This document shows positions 50,541 to 59,212 of a stretch of DNA of 64,000 nucleotides, in pieces; within the stretch, counting starts at the first letter, position 1, and every line of letters starts with the position of its first letter. Source of the stretch: Acidobacteriota bacterium. GTDB taxonomy: Bacteria > Acidobacteriota > Vicinamibacteria > Vicinamibacterales > SCN-69-37. Where the stretch lies: positions 124,001 through 188,000 of the forward strand of contig CANIII010000002.1 of assembly GCA_947467605.1 (NCBI GenBank), read 5' to 3'. The notes below the pieces were generated by a model, which was not told the DNA's origin, did no database searches, and worked only from the letters and a program-made list of their open reading frames with translations. Both the position numbers and the translations under genes were made by a program.

Positions 50541-52526
50541 CTACCGAACGCGTGTGCCGGGCGCCGGTGGCGCGTCGAAGCTCACGAGCATCGGCTTGCC
50601 ACCGTCCGGGCTCGCCGCGAGGACCATGCCGTTCGACTCGATGCCCATCAACGTGGCGGGCTTCAGGTTCGCCACGATCGCCACATGACGGCCGACCAGC
50701 TGTTCCGGCTCGTAGGCCTCGGCGATCCCGGCGACTAGCGTGCGCTGCTCGGACCCGAGATCGATCGACAGCTTCATGAGTTTCTTCGACTTCGGCACGC
50801 GCTCGGCGGTGAGCACCTTCGCGATCCGGAGATCAATCTTCATAAAATCGTCAATCGAGATCCGCGACTCCGCGGGCCAGAGCGACGGTGCCGCGGCGAC
50901 GGGTGCGACCGGCGCTGCGGCGTCGACCGGGGCCACAACGGCCGGAACTTCAGGGCTCTTGGGTGCTTCATTCTCAGACACAGATTTCTCCTTGATTTCC
51001 AAACGGGGCCAGAGGGCGTCGCGCTGCGATACGGTGCGCGCGCCATCAATCGTGAACGCGGCGTGATCGATCGATGGCGCTGCGGCCTCGGCGTCAGATA
51101 CGCCAACGCGCCGCAAGATCTCTGACGCCGACGTCGGCATCACGGGAGAGAGCAACACCGCAATGATCCGCACCGCCTCGGTGGCATTCCACAAGACGGC
51201 GTCCAGCTCGATCTGTTGATTGTTCTTCGCCAGCGTCCACGGCTGCTTCGACGCGATGTACTCATTGGCGACGTCAGTAAACTGGAAGACCTGCCCGAGC
51301 GCCGCTTCGAGATGCAGCCCGTCCATCTCGCGTCGGTACGCGGCCACACACGTGGCGGCACGCGCCTCGAGATCCGGCGCCACTGACGACACCTGCAGCG
51401 CACCCGAGCGGTACCGCTGCACCATACTCGTCACCCGGCTGACGAGGTTGCCGAGGTTGTTGGCGAGGTCGGCGTTGTACTTCTCTTCGAACCGATCCCA
51501 CGAGAAGTCGCCATCACCACCGAACACGATTTCCTTCGCGAGGAACAGGCGCAGGGGATCCGGACCGAGGCGCTCTGCCGCTTCCAGCGGATCGACGACC
51601 GTCCCGAGCGACTTGCTCATCTTCTCGCCCTTGAACGTCACCCATCCGTGACCAAAGATCTGCGTCGGCAACGGCGCACCGATGCTCATCAGCATGGCCG
51701 GCCACACCACGCAATGAAACCGCGTGATGTCCTTGCCCACCAGATGCGTCACATGACGCGCGGGTTGATCGGCCTGCGCCCACCACGTCTCGAACAGGGA
51801 GTCATCGCTGGCGCCGTAGTTCAGCGCCGCCGCGTAGTTGATCAGCGCGTCGTACCAGACATATACGACGTTGGCCGGATCGAACGGCAGCGGAATACCC
51901 CACGCCTGGCCGGCGCGGCTCACCGAGATGTCTTCGAGCCCGCTGTTGAGCAGGCTCAGCATCTCGTTGCGGCGCGACGCCGGTTCCACAAACGCAGGAT
52001 GTGCTGCATAGTGCGCGAGCAAAGCATCGCGATACTTCGACAGCTTGAAGAAGTAGTTCTTTTCCTTGATCCAGTCGGGCTTCGTGCGATGCACCGGACA
52101 CAGGCCGTCCACGAGGCCCTTCTCGGGCTTGAATTCTTCGCACGAGACGCAATACCAACCTTCGTAGACGCCCTCGTAGATGTCGCCCGTCTCGAACGAT
52201 CGCTGCACCATCGCCTGCACCGCGACCTTGTGGCGCGGCTCTGTCGTGCGGATGAAGTCGTCGAACGCGATGTCGAGGCGCTTCCACACGGCGCGGAACT
52301 CACCTTCCATCCGGTCGCAGTACGCCAGCGGATCGAGCCCCTGTTCCTTCGCCCGCTTGAACACGTTCTGCGAGTGCTCGTCATTGCCCATCACCAACCG
52401 CACGTCGTCGCCGATCAGCCGGTGGTAACGGGCGATGATGTCGGCGGCAATTTTCTCGTACGCCGTTCCCAGGTGCGGGCGGTTGTTGACGTAGTCGATC
52501 GCAGTCGTGAGGTAGTAGCGGGCCAT
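50541..52526 (-). CDS. metG: Methionyl-tRNA synthetase MetG with C-terminal tRNA-binding domain
   Basis: The 661-residue enzyme has the class I HIGH-type motif in NRPHLGTAYEKIAADIIARY, a zinc-knob type CVSCEEFKPEKGLVDGLCPV segment, and KMSKSLG in the catalytic core near residue 300. The anticodon-binding helices follow to about 520. After an Ala/Pro-rich linker, a Trbp111-like OB-fold tRNA-binding domain (SIDDFMKIDLRIAKVLTAER; RTLVAGIAEAYEPEQLVGRH) ends the protein, as in many dimeric MetRS enzymes. Confidence 0.97.
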   Translation of the reverse strand: MARYYLTTAIDYVNNRPHLGTAYEKIAADIIARYHRLIGDDVRLVMGNDEHSQNVFKRAKEQGLDPLAYCDRMEGEFRAVWKRLDIAFDDFIRTTEPRHKVAVQAMVQRSFETGDIYEGVYEGWYCVSCEEFKPEKGLVDGLCPVHRTKPDWIKEKNYFFKLSKYRDALLAHYAAHPAFVEPASRRNEMLSLLNSGLEDISVSRAGQAWGIPLPFDPANVVYVWYDALINYAAALNYGASDDSLFETWWAQADQPARHVTHLVGKDITRFHCVVWPAMLMSIGAPLPTQIFGHGWVTFKGEKMSKSLGTVVDPLEAAERLGPDPLRLFLAKEIVFGGDGDFSWDRFEEKYNADLANNLGNLVSRVTSMVQRYRSGALQVSSVAPDLEARAATCVAAYRREMDGLHLEAALGQVFQFTDVANEYIASKQPWTLAKNNQQIELDAVLWNATEAVRIIAVLLSPVMPTSASEILRRVGVSDAEAAAPSIDHAAFTIDGARTVSQRDALWPRLEIKEKSVSENEAPKSPEVPAVVAPVDAAAPVAPVAAAPSLWPAESRISIDDFMKIDLRIAKVLTAERVPKSKKLMKLSIDLGSEQRTLVAGIAEAYEPEQLVGRHVAIVANLKPATLMGIESNGMVLAASPDGGKPMLVSFDAPPAPGTRVR

Positions 52527-52586
52527 GGTCTCGTCCGCGGTCGCGTGACCGCAAACAGCGATTGTACTAGAGCGTGCGGTGCAAAA

Positions 52587-53288
52587 TCAGAGCAGACCGC
52601 CGAACTCTTTCATCGAGAAGTACTTCGCATCGCCGATGATGATGTGGTCGAGCACGTCGATGCCGAGCAGGCGCCCGGCGGTGACAAGGCGGTGCGTCAG
52701 CTGGATGTCCTCCGGGCTGGGCGACGGATCACCCGATGGATGGTTGTGAAACACAATCACGGCAGCCGCTCCCGCCGCGAGGGCCTCGCGGAAGACCTCG
52801 CGGGGCTGCGCCGAGACGGCGTCCAGGCCGCCAATCGCCAGCACACGCACGCGGATCAACCGATGCCGCGTATCGACCAGCACGAGGCCAAATCGCTCGA
52901 CCGGGTAGGCACCGTAGCGCGGCATCAGATACAACGCCAACTCGCGCGGACTCCCAAATCGCTGACGTTCCTCGGGCGGCCGTTCCAACGTGCGGCGTCC
53001 GAGTTCGACGGCGGCCACCAACCGCGCCGCCGTGGCGACACCAATCCCCTCTCGCGCAGCCAATTGATCGACGTTGGTCCGCGCCAAGCCGTGAATGCCG
53101 CCCGCGAAATCCAGCACCTCAGCGCTCAGTTGCAATGCGCTCCGCCCTTGCAGGCCGTGGCCGAAGACCACAGCGACCAGTTCATGGTCGCTCAGCGCAT
53201 GTTGACCCGCGTGCTGGAGTTTTTCTCGCGGGCGATCGCGCTGCGGCAGCCGAGACACTGCGCGCTCGGCGCTATACTCGGTGCTCAT
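52587..53288 (-). CDS. radC: RadC/DUF2466-family JAB-domain protein
   Basis: The 233-residue product starts with the RadC N-terminus (RLPQRDRPREKLQHAGQHA; LSDHELVAVVFGHGLQG), a helix-hairpin-helix stretch, and a JAB/MPN domain with the JAMM metal motif VIVFHNHPSGDPSPSPEDIQ near residue 170. RadC was once linked to repair but its role is unclear. ATG 53286-53288 is chosen because the conserved RadC N-terminus begins soon after; this codon overlaps the divergent lipoprotein ATG. A downstream GTG remains possible. Confidence 0.87.
   Translation of the reverse strand: MSTEYSAERAVSRLPQRDRPREKLQHAGQHALSDHELVAVVFGHGLQGRSALQLSAEVLDFAGGIHGLARTNVDQLAAREGIGVATAARLVAAVELGRRTLERPPEERQRFGSPRELALYLMPRYGAYPVERFGLVLVDTRHRLIRVRVLAIGGLDAVSAQPREVFREALAAGAAAVIVFHNHPSGDPSPSPEDIQLTHRLVTAGRLLGIDVLDHIIIGDAKYFSMKEFGGLL
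53273..53278 (+). promoter_or_regulatory. -10 hexamer directly upstream of the DUF4398-like lipoprotein gene
   Basis: TATACT differs from consensus at one position. It would start transcription near 53285, practically at the ATG of 53287. A weak GAGACA at 53252-53257 lies 15 bases upstream. Confidence 0.45.
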
Positions 53289-53853
53289 GCGGCGTGTGTG
53301 CGAACGGGTGGCGGTTGGGTTGGTGCTCTTTGCCATGGCCGGGTGCTCTGAACCTCCTTCAAAAGAACATGACCAGGCCGTGGCTGCGATCGACACGGCC
53401 CGCACGGCTGGCGCGTCGGCCTATGCCGCCGACCAACTGACGGCCGCCGAAGCATCGCTCAAGCGATACGACGACCTGGTGGCCGACCGCGACTACAAGC
53501 AGGCGCTCAGCGCGGCACTCGACGCGCGCGACCGCGCCTTCGACGCGGCGAAATCCGCCACGGCACGACAGGCGTCCTTGCGGTCCGAAGCCGATCAGCT
53601 CCTGAAGTCACTCGATGCGGCCGTCGCGGCCGCCGACGCCGACCTCAAAGCGTCGCGCAGCGCGAGCGCGGCCCGGCGTGCTGACAAACTGCGTCTGACG
53701 CGCAAGGCTGCAGCCAGTGCAATGCAAGAAGCGCGCACGATGATGACGGCCGGTGAGTTGACCAAGGCGGTCAAGCGCCTCGTCGACGCAAATGCGGCGA
53801 TGAAACGGGATATCGCCTCGCTCGAGGCGGTGGTCAAGAAACCTCAGAAATAG
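53287..53853 (+). CDS. Small helical lipoprotein, DUF4398-like
   Basis: The 188-residue protein has a lipoprotein signal (LVLFAMAGCSEPP) and a mostly helical, Ala/Lys/Asp-rich mature part, including AYAADQLTAAEASLKRYDDL and YKQALSAALDARDRAFDAAK, which resemble DUF4398 envelope proteins. It is probably anchored to the outer membrane. A GTG at 53281 in frame could add two residues. The ATG overlaps the divergent radC start codon in a CATG. Confidence 0.68.
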   Translation: MRRVCERVAVGLVLFAMAGCSEPPSKEHDQAVAAIDTARTAGASAYAADQLTAAEASLKRYDDLVADRDYKQALSAALDARDRAFDAAKSATARQASLRSEADQLLKSLDAAVAAADADLKASRSASAARRADKLRLTRKAAASAMQEARTMMTAGELTKAVKRLVDANAAMKRDIASLEAVVKKPQK

Positions 53854-53895
53854 TGCGCACGGCTGACGGCAATTTCTGCGACATTCGCGGGCCGA

Positions 53896-54678
53896 TCAGA
53901 TAGCACATTCTTCAACGACCTCGGCCCAGCCGGTTAACCACACGCCTTCATCCAGCCATTCCACGTGCTGGGTCCCACCGGGGGCCGTCACGTCGCACAC
54001 GCGGGCAGCCCCGCCAAACGCCGCGGCGGCCACCGCAGAGGCGCACGTCCCGGTGCCCGACGACTCCGTAGGGCCCACGCCGCGCTCCCAAATCAGGATG
54101 CGCAGGTCGGTCGGCGAATGCACCTCGACGAGCTCGACGTTGGTGCCCTGCGGGAAGTGTTTATGCACCGCGAGTCGGCTCCCGAGGCGCTGCAACCGAT
54201 CTTCCGTCGCCGGGCCGAGGACGACGCACTGCGGATTGCCGATGTTGAGCGTGACCAGATCCACCGCCTCTCCCGACACGTCCAGGCACAGTCGCTCAAT
54301 CAGGGTCGGCACTCCCATTGACGCACGAAACGTGCATCTTCGCCCGTCGATCGCCGTGAGCGCCAACTCCTTGGCTCCCGCGTCGGTATCGATGCGCAGC
54401 ACCGCGCCGACTACGAGATGTCGCTGTTGCGCCAGCCAGGCGCCAATACATCGCACACCATTCCCTGACACTTCGGAGTAGCTGCCGTCGGCGTTGCGCA
54501 ACTGCATGCGCGCGCCGGCGGGTGTCTCTTCAACGATGAGCAGACCATCCGCCCCACGGCCCGAAGCGCGATCGCACACCCGTCGCGCGAGCGCCGGCAG
54601 GTCGGTGCCGGCCGGCACGTCGTGCGCGGCCACGATCAGAAAGTCATTGCCGTGGGCGTCAGTCTTGATCAGCTGCAT
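53896..54678 (-). CDS. DapF-fold diaminopimelate epimerase homologue with Ser/Ser active site
   Basis: The 260-residue protein has both halves of the DapF fold: MQLIKTDAHGNDFLIVAAHD, RMQLRNADGSYSEVSGNGVR, NIGNPQCVVLG and WERGVGPTESSGTGTCASAV. In DapF the two catalytic residues are Cys in (M)CGNG and (A)CGTG. Here both are Ser, at residues 71 and 207, as can be read directly from the DNA. Whether it epimerises LL-diaminopimelate, another amino acid, or is inactive is not known. The ATG at 54678 is preferred to the ORF start nine bases earlier. Confidence 0.85.
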   Translation of the reverse strand: MQLIKTDAHGNDFLIVAAHDVPAGTDLPALARRVCDRASGRGADGLLIVEETPAGARMQLRNADGSYSEVSGNGVRCIGAWLAQQRHLVVGAVLRIDTDAGAKELALTAIDGRRCTFRASMGVPTLIERLCLDVSGEAVDLVTLNIGNPQCVVLGPATEDRLQRLGSRLAVHKHFPQGTNVELVEVHSPTDLRILIWERGVGPTESSGTGTCASAVAAAAFGGAARVCDVTAPGGTQHVEWLDEGVWLTGWAEVVEECAI

Positions 54679-54690
54679 CACGCCCACTCG

Positions 54691-55449
54691 CTACTTCCGG
54701 CAAAACGCCAGCAGGTGCCAGCCGAAGCGGCGCACCAGCGCCTTCGGCAGCGCGTTGAACGTGCCGACAAAGAACGTGTTGAAGGCCGTGCCCTTCCATC
54801 CTTTGTGCAGGCGCGATTTGACCGGAAAACGCTCGGGCACGATTTCGACGGAGGAAAAGCCAGACACGAGCGCCCGGAATTCCGGAATCGAGTACCGCTT
54901 CAGCACTGGCGCATCCTCGTGCTCGAGCGGCGTCTTCATGACCTTCGACAATCCGTTCAGCCACGAGATGCGGTTGTAGACCTGGAACAACGCGAGCCCG
55001 CCGGGCCTCAACACGCGCCGACACTCATCGACCATCGCGCGATCGTTGTTGGTGTATTGGACGACACCGTGCGCGAAGACGAAATCAAACGACGCATCCG
55101 GAAACGGCAGCGTCTCGCCGTCGATCACGTCCACGGTGGCGCTGAGTCCTTGCTGGGCCAGGTTTTGGCGAGTGAGCTCGACTGCACTCGCGGCAATGTC
55201 GACGCCGACGATGCGCGCGCCGGCACGTGCGAAGCGCACCACTTCAACGCCGGCGCCGCAGCCGACGTCGAGCACGTCCTTGTCCTTCCACGCCGTGAAA
55301 TCAACGAGGCGCAGGAGGTGATGCAGTTTTTCGAAATGGTAGTGATCGAGATCCGCAAAAAAGCCGAGCGTCCCCGGCGCATGCGTGCTGATCTCAAGAT
55401 CGTGGATGTGTGATTGCCAATAGGCGCGGACGCGGTCGTTCCCGGACAC
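54691..55449 (-). CDS. Class I SAM-dependent methyltransferase
   Basis: The 252-residue product has the methyltransferase motif I VLDVGCGAGVEVVRFARAGA, motif II-like VGVDIAASAVELT, and the acidic-to-LPF segment IDGETLPFPDASFDFVFAHG. The C-terminal third is an unrecognised helical region. Substrate is unknown. The frame stays open to 55551, but that start overlaps glpD; GTG 55447-55449 is preferred, with TATAGT seven bases upstream suggesting a leaderless start. Confidence 0.78.
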   Translation of the reverse strand: MSGNDRVRAYWQSHIHDLEISTHAPGTLGFFADLDHYHFEKLHHLLRLVDFTAWKDKDVLDVGCGAGVEVVRFARAGARIVGVDIAASAVELTRQNLAQQGLSATVDVIDGETLPFPDASFDFVFAHGVVQYTNNDRAMVDECRRVLRPGGLALFQVYNRISWLNGLSKVMKTPLEHEDAPVLKRYSIPEFRALVSGFSSVEIVPERFPVKSRLHKGWKGTAFNTFFVGTFNALPKALVRRFGWHLLAFCRK

Positions 55450-55456
55450 GAGAGCT

Positions 55457-55462
55457 ACTATA
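55457..55462 (-). promoter_or_regulatory. -10 hexamer of the methyltransferase gene
   Basis: On the minus strand TATAGT (55457-55462) lies seven bases before the GTG. The same AT-rich patch on the plus strand (CTATAGGATAGT) may serve the divergent glpD. No good -35 is seen on either strand. Confidence 0.35.
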
Positions 55463-55482
55463 GGATAGTTTCCGATCCCTCC

Positions 55483-57036
55483 ATGCAGCGAGACCTGGAC
55501 GCACTCACGACTCACCCGTTCGATGTGCTGATCGTTGGCGGTGGCAGCCATGGTCTCTTTGCGGCGTACGATGCGGCACAGCGGGGCCTGCGCGTGGCCG
55601 TCATCGACCGTGGCGACTTCGGCGGCGGACTCTCAGCCAATCATCAGCGGACGTTGCACGGCGGGCTGCGCGCGTTGCAGCAAGGCGACCTCGGCAAGAC
55701 GCGCGCGCAGATCCGTGAACGCCGCACATGGGCCCGCATCGCGCCGCAACTGATCCGTCCGCTGCCCTTCCTGTTCGGCACCTATGGTCAGCTCAAGCGA
55801 TCGCGACTGGCGGTGCGCGTCGGGTTCTCGGTGTACGACTACCTGGCGCGGCATCGCAATGACGGCGTGACCGGCGAACTCCATTTGCCGAAAGGACGGC
55901 TGGAATCCGCGGCCGTCACGCGGCGTCTGTTCCCCGGCGTGCGCGCAGACGGGCTGACCGGCGGCGCAATGTGGTACGACTACCAGACGACACAGGCCGA
56001 GCGGTTGACGTGGTGTGTCGCCATGGCGGCGCATCGTGCCGGTGCCACCCTCGTGAACTACGTCGAAGCAACGGGCCCACGTGCTGACGGCACGCGCGGC
56101 ATCGGGGCTCGCGACGTCCTCACCGGAACCAGCATCGTCATTGAAGCGCGGGCGGTCATCTTCGCAGCCGCCGAAGGCTCGGGCGCGCTGTACGCGGCGT
56201 TCGGCCTGACGGGCGCGCCGCCGTTGCTGCGCGCCATGAACCTGCTGATCGATCGACCCGCCATGGACATGGCGCACGTGGCGCCGACCTCCTCGGGACG
56301 CATGCTCACCGCGGTGCCCTGGCGGGGCTCGATTCTCGTGGGCACCAGTCAGACCACGGAGGCGGTCGCCCCCGGCACGCGCGCGACTCAAGCCGACATC
56401 GCGGCGTTTCTCGCAGAGGCCAACAGCGCTTTTTCGCATCTGCGCGCCACCACCGACGACATTCGTCTCGTCCACGACGGGCTCGTGCCCGCCGCGATGA
56501 CCGCGCGCGGGCTCGACCTGCCGCGTGACTTCGCGCTGCGCGTCGACAATGGCTCGAGCGGCATGGCACTGGTCTCGATCATCGGCGCGAAATACACAAC
56601 CGCACGGCTGGCGGCCGAACGCGCGATCGATGCCGTCAGCAAGTTGCTGAGTGCGCCGCCCGCGCGCTCGAGGACTGCCGAGACGCCCTTACCGCACGCA
56701 CAAATCGCTGATGTGGAAGGCCATCTGATTGAGACGGCGCGAGCGACCGGCAGCGAACTGGCCCCGGACATCCTGCGCCATCTCGGCGCGTGGTACGGCA
56801 CCGAGGCGCCCGATGTGTTGCGATACGCACGCCGTTCGGCATGGGGCGACGAGCCGCTGGACCTGGCATCACCCGTACTCACAGCGGAGGTCGCGTACGC
56901 ACGCGATCACGCGATGGCGATGACGGCTGATGACGTGATCTATCGGCGCACGGCGATTGGCGGCGCGGGGCGAGTGACGGAAGAGATCGTGGCGCGCGTG
57001 CGGGGGATATTGAGCGCCACGGAGCCCCGGACCTGA
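55483..57036 (+). CDS. glpD: Glycerol-3-phosphate dehydrogenase, FAD-dependent (GlpD-like)
   Basis: The 517-residue flavoprotein begins with an FAD Rossmann motif FDVLIVGGGSHGLFAAYDAA after a short extension; GGGLSANHQRTLHGGLRAL, ALYAAFGLTGAPPLLRAMNL and RSAWGDEPLDLASPVLTAEV follow, with a C-terminal DAO_C domain. GlpD oxidises glycerol-3-phosphate to DHAP at the membrane, passing electrons to quinone. The ATG at 55483 precedes the FAD site by about 15 residues. The stop lies inside a palindromic repeat. Confidence 0.83.
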   Translation: MQRDLDALTTHPFDVLIVGGGSHGLFAAYDAAQRGLRVAVIDRGDFGGGLSANHQRTLHGGLRALQQGDLGKTRAQIRERRTWARIAPQLIRPLPFLFGTYGQLKRSRLAVRVGFSVYDYLARHRNDGVTGELHLPKGRLESAAVTRRLFPGVRADGLTGGAMWYDYQTTQAERLTWCVAMAAHRAGATLVNYVEATGPRADGTRGIGARDVLTGTSIVIEARAVIFAAAEGSGALYAAFGLTGAPPLLRAMNLLIDRPAMDMAHVAPTSSGRMLTAVPWRGSILVGTSQTTEAVAPGTRATQADIAAFLAEANSAFSHLRATTDDIRLVHDGLVPAAMTARGLDLPRDFALRVDNGSSGMALVSIIGAKYTTARLAAERAIDAVSKLLSAPPARSRTAETPLPHAQIADVEGHLIETARATGSELAPDILRHLGAWYGTEAPDVLRYARRSAWGDEPLDLASPVLTAEVAYARDHAMAMTADDVIYRRTAIGGAGRVTEEIVARVRGILSATEPRT

Positions 57037-57087
57037 AGGTTCGGGGCTCCATCTACCAATTGGAGCGCCGGACCTTCAGGTCCGGCG
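57021..57087. repeat. Two inverted copies of an imperfect palindromic repeat
   Basis: GGAGCCCCGGACC-TGAA-GGTTCGGGGCTCC (57021-57050) and CGCCGGACC-TTCA-GGTCCGGCG (57066-57087) are hairpins of 13 and 9 pairs with the same core in opposite orientation. They fill the 58-base gap between convergent glpD and the outer-membrane gene, and the first covers the glpD stop. They can act as a bidirectional terminator. Confidence 0.75.
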
Positions 57088-57094
57088 TAAACGC

Positions 57095-57952
57095 CTATTG
57101 CGGCGGAACCGTGAACGCCTTGAACACCCACGTAAGCCCCGCCGTAAAACCCCAGCTCGGATCACGCTCGGTGACACCGATCATGAGGGCGCCGTCGAGG
57201 CGCACCGGGCCACGCGTCAATCGGCCACCGACGCGCAAGACTGAATGGCTTTCGGTGCCCACGGGCGGCGTATTGGATCGCGTGTTGGCGCGCCCGTTCA
57301 CTTCGGCGACCACTTCCAAGCCGTCGCGCACTGCACGGGCCAGCGAAACGCCATAGAGCAGCACATCGTTCTGTCGGTCCCCGCGCACCGGATCGCCCAG
57401 GATCCCGAAGCCGACATTCCCGACGACACGCACCGACTGCACCGTTTTGCCGAACAGAAACGAGAACATGAAGTCAGTCGTGTCGAGGCCGAGGCCTGTT
57501 TCGTTCTGCGCGTTGGGCAGTCGCGTCGCAAACTTCAGCGCCAACGCCGGACGTCCGTCCGTCTCGCTCATGACGCGAATCTTCGCGCCAATGATGCCGT
57601 CCTCGAAGTCGCCCGTGGTCGTTGCACCCGGAGCCAATGTCAGCATGTAGGCGAGCGGCGCGGCCGATTGCTTGGTGATTGACAGGGAGTCGCGAACACC
57701 GCCGTCAATCTGAATTTCTGCAATTGAACTCACACCAAAGCTGAAGCCAAACGTTCCGAGGCGAAAGAGATTCCCCTGGAGACCCGACGCGGGATAGCTC
57801 ACGCCCTGCTGGCGATCGACACCGGCCTCGATGAGCATCTGCCCCGCGCCCACGACTTCGGGATCTTCCGTCACGAGCGGGCGCGATTGAGCCGCCGCCA
57901 TTGTGGCCGTCAACGCCATCGCGCCGGCCATCACGAGTGTTCGAGACTTCAT
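57095..57952 (-). CDS. Putative outer-membrane beta-barrel protein
   Basis: From ATG 57950-57952 this encodes 285 residues with a signal peptide (cleavage near ATMAAAQS), then alternating hydrophobic strands such as LFRLGTFGFSFGVSSIAEIQ, LKFATRLPNAQNETGLGLDT, SVRVVGNVGFGILGDPV and ending in FTAGLTWVFKAFTVPPQ. The pattern resembles the phenol_MetA_deg/transporter-like beta-barrel group. Function is unknown. An AGAGG sequence 11 bases upstream supports this start over GTG 57964. It is last in the leftward glycan-to-dtd run. Confidence 0.62.
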   Translation of the reverse strand: MKSRTLVMAGAMALTATMAAAQSRPLVTEDPEVVGAGQMLIEAGVDRQQGVSYPASGLQGNLFRLGTFGFSFGVSSIAEIQIDGGVRDSLSITKQSAAPLAYMLTLAPGATTTGDFEDGIIGAKIRVMSETDGRPALALKFATRLPNAQNETGLGLDTTDFMFSFLFGKTVQSVRVVGNVGFGILGDPVRGDRQNDVLLYGVSLARAVRDGLEVVAEVNGRANTRSNTPPVGTESHSVLRVGGRLTRGPVRLDGALMIGVTERDPSWGFTAGLTWVFKAFTVPPQ

Positions 57953-57968
57953 CACGGTCATCACCTCT

Positions 57969-58418
57969 TCAAAACAGTTTCGAACTATCCAGCAAGATGG
58001 TCACGGGGCCATCGTTGACCGACGCCACCTGCATGTCGGCCTGAAACACACCGGCAGATACCGGCAATCCCGTCGCGCGCAAAGCCGCCAAGGTCTCGTC
58101 GTAGCGCTGCCGTGCCTCCGCGGGTTTCTCGGCCCCATCGAACGCCGGCCGCCGGCCTTTCCGCACATCACCGCACAACGTGAACTGCGACACGAGCAAC
58201 ACTGCCCCGCCCTCGTCCTGCACCGAACGATTCATTTTGCCCTCAGCATCGCTGAAGATTCGCACGTCCCGCACCTTCGCCACGATGTACTCAATATCGG
58301 CGCCATCGTCACCGGCCGCCACCCCAAGATAAACCAGCAGGCCGTGATCGATCTGGCCGACGATCTGTCCGTCGACGGACACCGAGGCCTCGCGCACGCG
58401 CTGGACGACAGCTCGCAT
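57969..58418 (-). CDS. dtd: D-aminoacyl-tRNA deacylase Dtd
   Basis: The 149-residue proofreading enzyme removes D-amino acids and glycine from mischarged tRNA. It begins MRAVVQRVREASVSVDGQIV and has the two signature motifs SQFTLCGDVRKGRRPAF and ASVNDGPVTILLDS (NxGPVT, here NDGPVT). Length is the family's usual 145-150. It ends one base from ttcA's neighbour side and precedes the outer-membrane gene. Confidence 0.96.
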   Translation of the reverse strand: MRAVVQRVREASVSVDGQIVGQIDHGLLVYLGVAAGDDGADIEYIVAKVRDVRIFSDAEGKMNRSVQDEGGAVLLVSQFTLCGDVRKGRRPAFDGAEKPAEARQRYDETLAALRATGLPVSAGVFQADMQVASVNDGPVTILLDSSKLF

Positions 58419-58419
58419 G

Positions 58420-59205
58420 CTAGACCGCCGCAGTGGCGACCAGGTCCACGATCGGGTTCAGCCGCCGATCCAGCAGGTGCGTCGGCGACACATTCCCCAG
58501 CGCCTTGATCATCGAGTTCTTGATCTCCGGGTGTTCCATCTCCAGCTCGGTGATCAAGCGTTTCATGCGCTGCCGTTTGAGGCTGAGATCACCGCACGCC
58601 GGACAGCAACAACCAATGATCGGCAGCTTCGACTCAATCGCATACGCGCGCGCCTCGTCTTCGGTCACGTAGACGAGCGGCCGAATCACCACGTGCTGCT
58701 TGTTGTCTGACACGAGTCTCGCCGGCATCGCCTTGAGCGACCCTTGATAGAACAGATTCAGAAGCACGGTCTCCACAAAGTCGTCCATGTGATGCCCGAG
58801 GGCGATCTTGGTGGCGCCGAGATCCTTCGCGATGCGGTACAACACGCCTCGCCGGAGCCGCGCGCACAATGAACAGGGCGTCTCGCCGTCATCCAGGATG
58901 TCTTCGATCAGACTCCCGATGTTCGTGTGCTCGATCTTCAGTTCCCATCCGCGCTCGGCGCAGGCCGCGGTGATCAGCGGATGTTTGTATTCCTTGTAGC
59001 CGGAATCCACGTTGACGCAGACCAGCGTGAACTTCACTGGCGAACGCTGGCGCATCAGATCAAGCATCTGCATCAAGGCCCAGCTGTCTTTGCCGCCCGA
59101 GAGGCCGACCATGACGCGGTCGCCCTCTTCGATCATGTTGAAGTCGCCGATCGCGGTGCCGACTTTCTTCGCGAGACGCGTTTCGAGTGGAGTGCGATAA
59201 CTCAT
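58420..59205 (-). CDS. ttcA: tRNA 2-thiocytidine biosynthesis protein TtcA
   Basis: The 261-residue enzyme thiolates C32 of some tRNAs. The PP-loop is VGLSGGKDSWALMQML near residue 33, the CxxC cluster ligands are in ETPCSLCARLRRG, and GHHMDDFVETVLLNLFYQG and the IGCCCPACGDLSLKRQR region are present, consistent with an iron-sulfur TtcA. It is located between a glycosyltransferase and dtd in a tight leftward run. Confidence 0.95.
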   Translation of the reverse strand: MSYRTPLETRLAKKVGTAIGDFNMIEEGDRVMVGLSGGKDSWALMQMLDLMRQRSPVKFTLVCVNVDSGYKEYKHPLITAACAERGWELKIEHTNIGSLIEDILDDGETPCSLCARLRRGVLYRIAKDLGATKIALGHHMDDFVETVLLNLFYQGSLKAMPARLVSDNKQHVVIRPLVYVTEDEARAYAIESKLPIIGCCCPACGDLSLKRQRMKRLITELEMEHPEIKNSMIKALGNVSPTHLLDRRLNPIVDLVATAAV

Positions 59206-59212
59206 TGCCGTG

